The position numbers and the translations under genes are program-made. Shown one piece after another: positions 8,849 through 16,092 of a stretch of DNA of 52,641 nucleotides. Each line of letters opens with the position of its first letter. The first letter of the stretch is position 1. The stretch is from JAYWDA01 sp043779185 (GTDB lineage Bacteria; Bdellovibrionota; Bdellovibrionia; Bdellovibrionales; Bdellovibrionaceae): NCBI GenBank assembly GCA_043779185.1, contig JAYWEQ010000028.1, positions 1-52,641 of the forward strand, in the 5' to 3' direction. The notes beneath the pieces were generated by a model. It ran no database searches, was not told the DNA's origin, and saw nothing but the letters and a program-made list of their open reading frames with translations.

Positions 8849-9378
8849 TTTGAAATCTCCAGCAAAATATTTTTTATTTTATCGGCGTGAAATTTTATGT
8901 CAGCATCAGAGGCCTGATTAACGCCATGGAAAACCACGGGTTCTTTCCAAACCATCTTACACAGCTGGGCCGTTTGAATATAGGCCGGAAGAAATTGTTC
9001 AAAACTATAGTTATTATAACCTTGAGGACTATAACTTTCAAAAGGCCCGCCAGCCGTGATCGAAACAAAGAAATCCTTGCCCTTAAGCTGTTCACCGCTG
9101 GTGCCATAAGCAAAGCCAATTTCAAAAACCTCATCAAACCAAAGCTTTAGTAAGGGCGGCATATTATACCAGTAGAAAGGGTGTTGAAAAAAAATAATGT
9201 CGTGGTCAAGTAAAAGTTTTTGCTCTTGTCGAACATCAATATGAAAATAAGGGTATTTTTCATAAAGATCGTTGATTGTGATTTCAGGGATGCTTTTCAG
9301 AGTTTCTAAAATTTGCCGATTGGCGCGCGATTTATGCCTGGCTGGATGGGCAAAGACCACGAGGATTTTCTTAATCAC
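8845..9378 (-). CDS. kefF: KefF-like NAD(P)H:quinone oxidoreductase / antiporter ancillary flavoprotein
   Basis: The frame is open further upstream, but GTG 9378 is preferred: AAGGGG lies about 6 bases upstream and the protein then has 177 residues, essentially the size of E. coli KefF. It begins IKKILVVFAHPARHKSRANRQI, the flavodoxin-fold phosphate loop of the MdaB/YwrO/KefF family. Further family marks are DHDIIFFQHPFYWYNMPPLLKLWFDEV (about residues 60-85, quoted as positions) and the flavin/substrate loop ITAGGPFESY. KefF reduces quinones and activates KefC in E. coli; the 4-base overlap with the antiporter gene argues for the same partnership here. Confidence 0.88.
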   Translation of the reverse strand: MIKKILVVFAHPARHKSRANRQILETLKSIPEITINDLYEKYPYFHIDVRQEQKLLLDHDIIFFQHPFYWYNMPPLLKLWFDEVFEIGFAYGTSGEQLKGKDFFVSITAGGPFESYSPQGYNNYSFEQFLPAYIQTAQLCKMVWKEPVVFHGVNQASDADIKFHADKIKNILLEISK

Positions 9379-9509
9379 TATTTCCCCTTTTGCAGCCCAA
9401 GGTCGAGCTTTGATTAGGCTTGAAATAAAGAGTGTCCTATCTAGACCTACTGACAGAAACCGCCCCAGTCCAGAGTTATTTCTATTTTGCCCTGATAGAC
9501 TTATTGGAG

Positions 9510-10559
9510 ATGCTAAAAACCCCTTCAAGAAAATTTCTATTTTTATTAGCCCTGTCTTTGCTGGGTTTCCTCTTTGGCTGCGCCAGTGGTTTTTTGCGGA
9601 TGCCGGCCTCTGTGACGTTAAATTACGATAACGAACACGTCCGCTTGCTTACGGCTGCAGCTCAGGAAGGAATTCTTTTTCAATTTGATGATGAGTTTTT
9701 AAAAGATGTTCCCAACACGCAAATTTCTGAAATCTGTAACTACTCACAAGTTGAAGATTGGGGCTCGCAGTTTTATTCGATTTTAAGAATGTTCGACCGC
9801 GATCCAGAATTTTTTAAGAAAATCCACATTATCCAGTTTAAACGCGGCGACAAACCTGCCGCAGATATCACAAGGGAACTGGACGGCACATCCTATTTAA
9901 TCCTGACCTATCAGAAAATTCAGAAGCGCGAAAATATATCTGATGAATGGCGGCGCAAGTGTGATGGATTTTCTGCGTCGCGGGACCAAGTCATCTTAAC
10001 AAAAATGGATTGGCCCTCCAGCGACGAGATCCAGAAGGCCCTCCAAAAACTTCCTTCTAAATCAGAGATTCCTCGCTTTACGTTTGATCGCTCTTTTCTT
10101 GTGTTTCTGGCTCAACGGAAAACAGTTCTTCGTATTCCGCCGTCCCTCACTGCTGAAAAATCATTCCCAACTATGGCGCCCGTCTTACCACAGATCATGA
10201 ACCAATTAGCTCAGCAGTCACGGGCCGCTCGATATAAATATTTGGATTACTACCTCCAAGAGATCGATCAAAAAAGTCGCATGGGCAGCCAAATTAAGTT
10301 CTTTTCCATCCTTCAAGATCAGCGTCTTGAGCGCGGGATTTCGCTTGATAGCGTCAGTCGATCGGTGGCTTCGTCGATCGCTCAGCCATTGACTTCAACT
10401 TTTTTATTTATCTCTTACAGGTCCCGTGGCGGAGAATACGAATATTCAAGCTTACAAGATCTGGATCAATGCTTAAAAACTTTCAATCCCGTCAGCTCAG
10501 AAATTTCATATAAATCCGAAAGATATCTGCATCCTGGCTTTAGCTGCGGACAAAAATAA
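9510..10559 (+). CDS. Predicted lipoprotein of unknown function
   Basis: The start ATG 9510 is chosen because it gives a lipoprotein signal: basic residues, then LFLLALSLLGF and a lipobox LFGC with Cys24. A longer frame to 9432 lacks any support. The roughly 325-residue mature protein is polar with no recognised domain. It has a fold-like alternation (VRLLTAAAQEGILFQFDDEF, THIIQFKRGD-type strands, a YLILTY strand) and a helical centre around residues 235-285 that is rich in Gln, Tyr and Lys. It is convergent with the AmpG gene, 3 bases apart. I do not recognise the family. Confidence 0.65.
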   Translation: MLKTPSRKFLFLLALSLLGFLFGCASGFLRMPASVTLNYDNEHVRLLTAAAQEGILFQFDDEFLKDVPNTQISEICNYSQVEDWGSQFYSILRMFDRDPEFFKKIHIIQFKRGDKPAADITRELDGTSYLILTYQKIQKRENISDEWRRKCDGFSASRDQVILTKMDWPSSDEIQKALQKLPSKSEIPRFTFDRSFLVFLAQRKTVLRIPPSLTAEKSFPTMAPVLPQIMNQLAQQSRAARYKYLDYYLQEIDQKSRMGSQIKFFSILQDQRLERGISLDSVSRSVASSIAQPLTSTFLFISYRSRGGEYEYSSLQDLDQCLKTFNPVSSEISYKSERYLHPGFSCGQK

Positions 10560-10562
10560 AAT

Positions 10563-11990
10563 TTAGCTTGTTTTAGCAGAATACCTTGAGACAACAATTC
10601 CTAGCAGCAATGAAGAGCTGGCGATTGTGGCCCCCATCGAAGACGCGTAAGTCCCCCATAATTCGTGACCGCTTAAACGCCAAAAGACTTCCGTGCACAT
10701 GACGAGAAGTCCCACCATAAAAGAACCCACAAGCCACAGATCAAGTCGCTTGACCGGACGAAGTAACGTCTTATCGCCGGTGCTCCATTTTTTATATTGT
10801 GTCAGAAGCAACAAACCAGGAATGGCCAAAGTCGCCGAGAAAATAAAATAATTAATCCAGCCAAAGTTCTCGACAATGCGTCCCGACTGCGAAGTAAAGA
10901 TGACTCGGGTGATCGCAGCCATACTGGACATGAGGGCAAACTGAGTTCCCGTGAATTGCAAACTACAAACACTCATGATGAAGCCTTGAATGGCCGCAAC
11001 GCCCAGGCCAATCATAAAATTTTCAGTGCCGATGACCAGGGCCATTGCCAAATAATTTTGTCCAATGACCGCTAAAAGGATAAAACTTAACATTCCTAGG
11101 GATTGTAAAACACCAAAGATCCAAAGGGACTTCAACATCCCTAGGCGGGTCATCAAAGCGCCGCCCGTCAATGTTCCAAGAATGGTTGCAACTAAGCCCA
11201 CCACCTTCGAAACAGCACCAATATCAGTTTTTGAAAAATGAAGATCCATTAAAAAACGTGTGGATAAGGCTGAGCCCATCATCGTGCCCAGTTTATAAAT
11301 CATAATAAAAACTAGAATTTCCCAGGCGCCTTGACGACCAAAAAAATCTAAAAATGGTTCAACAACTCGCTGGCGAAAACGCAAGATCGGCCGAGGCGCA
11401 ATGATGGGTTCTGGCGAATAATAAACGGCAACTAAACCTAAACACTGAACTAAGGCCATAGAAATATAGATTTCCCGCCATGGAAGATGGTCTGCCATAC
11501 TGAGTGCGACAGCTCCCGAGATCAGCATGGCAATACGGTAGCCCATATTATACATGCCCGCACCGGCCCCAAATTCATTTTTATCTAAAATTTCAGTTCG
11601 TAAAGCATCGACAACAATATCTTGGCTGGCGCTGAAAAACGAAATCAAAAAAGCGCCGAACGCTAGTAGGCCTAGCGACGCTTTTGGGTCTAAAAAGGCC
11701 ATAAATACTTCACTGGCAATCAGCGCTGTCAGGATAATAAAAGCCCAACCCCGGCGGCGGCCCATAATTCGTAAATTAATATTATCCAAAAAAGGCGACC
11801 ACAAAAACTTGATCGTATATGGAAATCCGACCAGCGAAAATATTCCGACAGTTGTGATATCGATTTTACTGTCTGTCAGCCAGGCTTGAAGGGTGCCCCC
11901 GGTTAACGCCAAAGGTAGACCAGATGAAAAACCAAGAACCGTGATCCAGAACATTTTTTTATTTTTAAAGACTCTGAAAATCGAGCTCAT
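10563..11990 (-). CDS. ampG: AmpG-like muropeptide permease (MFS)
   Basis: A 475-residue MFS protein with 12-14 hydrophobic segments. The N-terminus is diagnostic of AmpG: FSSGLPLALTGGTLQAWL, then VGFPYTIKFLWSPFLDN and RRRGW. A second conserved block, FFSASQDIVVDALR (about residues 120-133), is also typical. AmpG carries anhydro-muropeptides from periplasm to cytoplasm for peptidoglycan recycling. In a predator it could equally serve uptake of prey wall fragments; that is inference. GGAG precedes the ATG. It is the last gene of the minus-strand operon that begins with the HNH gene, 28 bases after the deaminase-like gene. Confidence 0.88.
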   Translation of the reverse strand: MSSIFRVFKNKKMFWITVLGFSSGLPLALTGGTLQAWLTDSKIDITTVGIFSLVGFPYTIKFLWSPFLDNINLRIMGRRRGWAFIILTALIASEVFMAFLDPKASLGLLAFGAFLISFFSASQDIVVDALRTEILDKNEFGAGAGMYNMGYRIAMLISGAVALSMADHLPWREIYISMALVQCLGLVAVYYSPEPIIAPRPILRFRQRVVEPFLDFFGRQGAWEILVFIMIYKLGTMMGSALSTRFLMDLHFSKTDIGAVSKVVGLVATILGTLTGGALMTRLGMLKSLWIFGVLQSLGMLSFILLAVIGQNYLAMALVIGTENFMIGLGVAAIQGFIMSVCSLQFTGTQFALMSSMAAITRVIFTSQSGRIVENFGWINYFIFSATLAIPGLLLLTQYKKWSTGDKTLLRPVKRLDLWLVGSFMVGLLVMCTEVFWRLSGHELWGTYASSMGATIASSSLLLGIVVSRYSAKTS

Positions 11991-12018
11991 GGGATCTCCA
12001 AAAATTGTTCAGAATCAA

Positions 12019-13647
12019 TTATTCGTAGATGAATTTTTTTCTCATTTTCCAAAGAAGATGGCTGATAAAAGGCCTTCTGGTTTCACCGGTTGTGACCATC
12101 AGAAGTTTTGTAATCTTTAGATTATCAGAATCCGTGTAAAGAATAATCATCATTTCCTGAATAAAGTTTGTATTCAAGGTGACGTAGTTATCCGTTCCAA
12201 CCGCAAGCTTAACACCCTTTTTTTCCCACCAACTGAAGGGATGATCTTTATAATCTTCAAAACGTCCAGTCAGTTTGTTATTGGAGGATGGCAGGGATAC
12301 CAAGTTAACGTCTTTTTGAATCAGGCGATTCAAAACGTCATGCTGGTACTGTTCGACTTCACGAGCTGTGTGAAACTTTGCCTTGATCAAATTTGTGTTC
12401 TCTTCATCATTTAACTTTTCACCGGCCAGAAGCTTTTCCAGAACAGGCTTATAAGTGCCCCAATCAAGCTCTAGCATTTCGCGATGCTCGGGGTCTTTAA
12501 CGGTGATCGCCTGACCTGCGAAGTTTTTCTTGATGATCTCTTGATAAAGGCGATGAAAATAGAAGTTGGGATTAATTCCCAAACTAACTCCGTGTTCAAG
12601 CGTATCGATATGCCAAATATTCATGGCGTTATCGACAGCTTGGATTCCTTTTTTTAAGGTGTGAAAAGTTTCGCCATGATGGGACCTTATTTGAAATCCG
12701 CGATACTGCAGTTTTCTAAATCCGGACTGCAGTTCATTAAAATGCTCTTTACGATAAAGTTCACGCTCATCCCCGACTGTATCAACGTCGGTCAAATGCG
12801 GCACTAGGTAAGGATATTTATCCAACAAAGTCACAAGTTCACTGACCTGATACATAAAATGGTCTTTGCGAGTTTTAAACTTATCGGAATCAAAAAAGTT
12901 CGCTTCTTTTCTAAAGGACGGCGACAGCGTAAAATTAAAATCAGGGTGCTTGTCCTGAAATTTTTTAAAGCCGTCATAAAGCCCTAGCAAAACATCTTCG
13001 GCGTTCACCTCTTCGACACCAGGAATTTGTTCGGAAGAACTGGATGTGGACCGATTTAATGAAAACTTTAAACGAATGCGGCCCACGTTGTACTTATGAT
13101 AAAGCTCTTCCGCCATATGGTAAGTGGCTGCTTCATGAGCTTCCCGAGAAATAAAAATTAATTTTGGCAGATACAAAATCTTTAAATACTGACTGAAGCC
13201 TTCAGATTCCTTAAGGCTGATCAGATTGGCAACATCGGCCACTGATTTGATGGGAATTGATTTTTCACCGTAAACTTCTTTGATTTTTTTCTCGTAAATT
13301 GCTTTATGAGGACCCTCTAGAAGTTTTTTAAGTCGCGGATAAATAAATTCAGCGGTGATGGCGCCCGTCAGATGAATGTGCTCTTCTTTATATTTTAAAG
13401 GAAAGTTTTTAAAGAACTCAAACAGCGCCTTTGAAAAATCATGATCCAGAAGGGCGCCAATATTAATTTTATTCACTTTAAAAAGATCAACCAGCTCTAG
13501 AAACTCTTTTACTTTGGAGTGGGCTTCTTTGTCGTTTTGAATCAAATCAGAATCCAGCATTAATTCCAAAGTATCTTGAAGGCTGATGCCGTTTGTTTCA
13601 CTGATAATGGAGGCTAGACTTTTAACCAGGTATTTTTGTTTTGACAT
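12019..13647 (-). CDS. Adenosine-deaminase-like metal-dependent hydrolase with Asp-to-Asn change
   Basis: A 542-residue member of the adenosine/AMP deaminase superfamily. The metal site and catalytic residues are visible: H90-I-H92 in EEHIHLTGAI, the HGE motif at H324-E326, H352 in DTLEHGVSLG, the SN motif at 454-457 (PSSNNKL) and D486 in LAVGTDNYVT. Canonical enzymes have DD where this one has D486-N487; the second Asp normally contacts the purine. A helical N-terminal extension of about 85 residues precedes the barrel, and an insertion rich in Glu/Lys (about 380-430) sits before the SN motif. No signal peptide, so cytoplasmic. It lies between a GNAT gene (18 bases) and ampG (28 bases). Substrate may be adenosine, another purine derivative or something else. 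Confidence 0.78.
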   Translation of the reverse strand: MSKQKYLVKSLASIISETNGISLQDTLELMLDSDLIQNDKEAHSKVKEFLELVDLFKVNKINIGALLDHDFSKALFEFFKNFPLKYKEEHIHLTGAITAEFIYPRLKKLLEGPHKAIYEKKIKEVYGEKSIPIKSVADVANLISLKESEGFSQYLKILYLPKLIFISREAHEAATYHMAEELYHKYNVGRIRLKFSLNRSTSSSSEQIPGVEEVNAEDVLLGLYDGFKKFQDKHPDFNFTLSPSFRKEANFFDSDKFKTRKDHFMYQVSELVTLLDKYPYLVPHLTDVDTVGDERELYRKEHFNELQSGFRKLQYRGFQIRSHHGETFHTLKKGIQAVDNAMNIWHIDTLEHGVSLGINPNFYFHRLYQEIIKKNFAGQAITVKDPEHREMLELDWGTYKPVLEKLLAGEKLNDEENTNLIKAKFHTAREVEQYQHDVLNRLIQKDVNLVSLPSSNNKLTGRFEDYKDHPFSWWEKKGVKLAVGTDNYVTLNTNFIQEMMIILYTDSDNLKITKLLMVTTGETRRPFISHLLWKMRKKFIYE

Positions 13648-13665
13648 AGTTTTAATAAAAAAATT

Positions 13666-14121
13666 CTAGCGGCTAAAGAGGGGCTTGTACATGACTTTAT
13701 GGGGTCCGATACCTGCAATGTCAAAGATAGGTCCAGAATTTTGAAAACCTAATTTTTGATAAAATCCGAAGGCGGTGATGCGCGCGTTAAACCACAAAAA
13801 ATCGCAATGCATTTGCTTTAATAGAATAACTCCGCTTTGCAAGACTAACGCCCCAAAGCCTTGGCCTCTGTATTTGTCATCCGTTGCCATCCCCCTTAAT
13901 CGATAAGGAAAGCCGGCAGAAAAATCAGAGTGGGGTTGCATCATAAAGGTCGCAACACTGACAAGATGATCGAAATGAAAGATCCCTAGATGAAGCGTCG
14001 TCGGAAACCGATCTTCCGGAAGCAAACATTCCGAGAATTTTAAATGTGGCTTTAGAATTCGATGTCTTAAGGGCAAAAGTTCTTCGACTTGGATTTTTTT
14101 GACGACCGTAGAAAGAGTCAT
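13666..14121 (-). CDS. GNAT-family N-acetyltransferase
   Basis: A 151-residue protein starting at ATG 14121, which overlaps the stop of the HNH gene as ATGA; the longer frame to 14202 lies inside the HNH gene and is not used. The GNAT core is visible: beta strands FHFDHLVSVATFMMQ, then YRLRGMATDDKYRGQGFGALVL with the R-G-Q-G-F-G acetyl-CoA pyrophosphate loop, and the C-terminal FNARITAFGFYQKLGF motif. This layout is typical of the ElaA-like/small-molecule branch. The acceptor cannot be told from sequence. Second gene of the HNH > GNAT > deaminase-like > AmpG unit. Confidence 0.85.
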   Translation of the reverse strand: MTLSTVVKKIQVEELLPLRHRILKPHLKFSECLLPEDRFPTTLHLGIFHFDHLVSVATFMMQPHSDFSAGFPYRLRGMATDDKYRGQGFGALVLQSGVILLKQMHCDFLWFNARITAFGFYQKLGFQNSGPIFDIAGIGPHKVMYKPLFSR

Positions 14122-14651
14122 CCTGCTTTGAATCGCAAATACTGCTGCCAGGCGGAAGGAACTTGCTCTGGTTTTATCTCTAGCTCTAGGGTGGGAAGCC
14201 ACGTCGGAATTCGCGGCTCACGCAAAAGCGGCATATTGGCCTCAACGGGAGTGCGCGCTGCTTTTCGTTGGTTGCAGTGACGGCAAGCCGACACAACATT
14301 GTACCAAGATTTTTGTCCCTGCTTGGATGCCGGCACAACATGATCTAAAGTTAATAACTTTCCATGCAGTTTAGTTCCACAATATTGGCAGGTAAAATTA
14401 TCTCGAATATAAACATTTTCCCGGCAAAATCGGACAGCTCCGCTTAATCTTGGACGAACATAGGATTTTAATCTAAGAACACTGGGGAGCTGAAAAGAGG
14501 CCGACACAGACCTTGCGAAGCCCGAGTGATACTCGAGGATCTCCACTTTGCCCTGGAACCATAAAATGAGGGCTTTCTGCCAACTTACCACCCGCATGGG
14601 TTCGTAACTTGAGTTAAGTAATAAAGACCTCATGGAGGTCAGGCTCTGCAT
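14118..14651 (-). CDS. HNH endonuclease family protein
   Basis: The start is set at ATG 14651 (MQSLTSMRSLLLN), preceded by GGGGGA about 7 bases upstream, rather than the longer frame to 14729. The 177-residue product has the RSLLLNSSYEPMRVVSWQKA N-terminus of a widespread bacterial HNH family, and a central zinc-knuckle HNH domain: CQYCGTKLHG, then LTLDHVVPASKQG (the His-containing catalytic strand), then ACRHCNQRKAARTP. Two CxxC pairs bind structural zinc. The family's natural role is unknown; it is common in genomes outside restriction loci. First gene of a minus-strand four-gene operon, divergent from tesA. Confidence 0.85.
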   Translation of the reverse strand: MQSLTSMRSLLLNSSYEPMRVVSWQKALILWFQGKVEILEYHSGFARSVSASFQLPSVLRLKSYVRPRLSGAVRFCRENVYIRDNFTCQYCGTKLHGKLLTLDHVVPASKQGQKSWYNVVSACRHCNQRKAARTPVEANMPLLREPRIPTWLPTLELEIKPEQVPSAWQQYLRFKAG

Positions 14652-14809
14652 TGATAATCCCCCTAACAGTGGCCTATTATCATTATAAGTCGATTGTCCT
14701 CGCTTTTTCAAGTCTGGCTTCATTCTCACTGTTCCACTTCGGGATTTTACCTATATATGCGAAATCGCAACTACTCAAAGGCAATGGGTTGCTTTAGATT
14801 TAAAGTCAC

Positions 14810-15418
14810 ATGAAAACACTTTTCTTCGCCTTGTTGCTTTTATCAAACGCCCTCAGTGCGCAAACCCCAGATCATTTAAAAAAACTAGTGATTATCGGTG
14901 ACTCACTCACTGAGGGCTATGGGGTTTCTAAAAATTCTGCCTTTCCCCAGTTGATAGAAAAAAAATTAAATGAAAAATCGCAAACTTGGCAGGTGGTGAA
15001 TTCGGGGGTCAGCGGATCAACAACAGCATCAGCCCTTAGTCGAGTTCGATGGGTGCTGAAAAATAAACCCGATCTTCTTCTGATTATTTTAGGCGCTAAC
15101 GATGGCTTGCGAGGACTTAAAACAGACCAGAGTGAAAAAAACCTGGCCGAAGCCATCGAGCTGGCCCAAAAATCGAAGGTTAAAGTGATTTTGGGTGGGC
15201 TTTACATGCCACCCAATTACGGCAAAGAATACACTCAGCAATTTAAAATTATGTATTCGCATTTAGCAAAAAAATATAAGGTCTATCTTGTTCCTTTTAT
15301 TTTGGAAAAAGTCGCCGGCGACCCTAAATTAAATCAAGCTGACGGTCTTCATCCCAATGAAGAGGGTCATAAAATAATTGCTGATACCATTTACAATTCC
15401 ATCAAGGAACAGCTATGA
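14810..15418 (+). CDS. tesA: TesA-like periplasmic SGNH esterase/thioesterase
   Basis: A 202-residue exported SGNH hydrolase. Signal peptide MKTLFFALLLLSNALSA, cut before QTPDH. The four SGNH blocks are present: I IIGDSLTEGYG (catalytic Ser), II NSGVSGSTT (Gly), III IILGANDGLRG (Asn) and V DGLHPNEEGH (Asp and His). E. coli TesA is a periplasmic thioesterase/lysophospholipase/arylesterase. Its stop overlaps the ybbA start by 4 bases (ATGA), and ybbP follows, the same association of TesA with the YbbA-YbbP transporter as in E. coli. First gene of a six-gene operon running to 21437. Confidence 0.92.
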   Translation: MKTLFFALLLLSNALSAQTPDHLKKLVIIGDSLTEGYGVSKNSAFPQLIEKKLNEKSQTWQVVNSGVSGSTTASALSRVRWVLKNKPDLLLIILGANDGLRGLKTDQSEKNLAEAIELAQKSKVKVILGGLYMPPNYGKEYTQQFKIMYSHLAKKYKVYLVPFILEKVAGDPKLNQADGLHPNEEGHKIIADTIYNSIKEQL

Positions 15419-16092
15419 GCTTAGAGCTAAAAAATATTCGAAAGTCCTTCCGGCAGGGTGATTTAAAGGTCGATGTATTAAAAAATCTTTCAGCCACGAT
15501 CTTTGCTGGCGAAGTGGTCGCCGTCGTCGGACAAAGCGGCAGCGGCAAGTCGACATTGCTTTCAATTTTAGCTGGCCTTGAAAAATCAGATGCTGGTGAA
15601 ATTTTAGTCGATCAAAAAAATATCTCTGGTTTAACAGAAAAAGAAATGACCTCTTTTCGGGCCCAATCCATCAGTATTGTCTTTCAGCAATACCATTTGG
15701 TTTCGCATTTATCGGCCCTTGAGAATGTCATGTTACCTTTGGAAATTCTAAAACGGGAAGAGGCTAAAAATAAAGCCCAGACTATTTTATCAGAGATGGG
15801 CTTGTCCCATCGTCTTGACCACCGACCTTCCGAAATGAGTGGCGGTGAATGTCAACGAGTCGCCATTGCCAGAGCCCTTGTTGTCGCACCAAAGATTCTT
15901 TTAGCTGATGAGCCCAGTGGAAATTTAGATGTTGAAACCGGTCAAAAGGTGATGGAAAAGTTTTTTGAAATCATCCAGAAGCATAAAATTACAACTCTTC
16001 TTGTCACACACAGCGAAAGCTTAGCGCAAAGATGCGGCCGAATTCTGCACCTTGAAAAAGGCCAATTTGTCGAGAAACCACATGCTCTTTAG
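15415..16092 (+). CDS. ybbA: ABC transporter ATPase, YbbA type
   Basis: A 225-residue ATPase of the LolD/MacB-like (type VII, mechanotransmission) class. Walker A is GQSGSGKST (about residue 38), the Q-loop is in FQQYHLVSHLSALENVMLPLE, the signature is MSGGECQRVAIARAL with the usual Q replaced by E at SGGEC, Walker B is ILLADEPSGNLD, and the H-loop is LLVTHSE. This class does not move substrates through the membrane directly but drives FtsX-like permeases that handle lipids or lipoproteins in the periplasm. It is sandwiched between tesA (4-base overlap) and the permease gene ybbP (11-base overlap), so the three probably form one machine. Confidence 0.92.
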   Translation: MSLELKNIRKSFRQGDLKVDVLKNLSATIFAGEVVAVVGQSGSGKSTLLSILAGLEKSDAGEILVDQKNISGLTEKEMTSFRAQSISIVFQQYHLVSHLSALENVMLPLEILKREEAKNKAQTILSEMGLSHRLDHRPSEMSGGECQRVAIARALVVAPKILLADEPSGNLDVETGQKVMEKFFEIIQKHKITTLLVTHSESLAQRCGRILHLEKGQFVEKPHAL

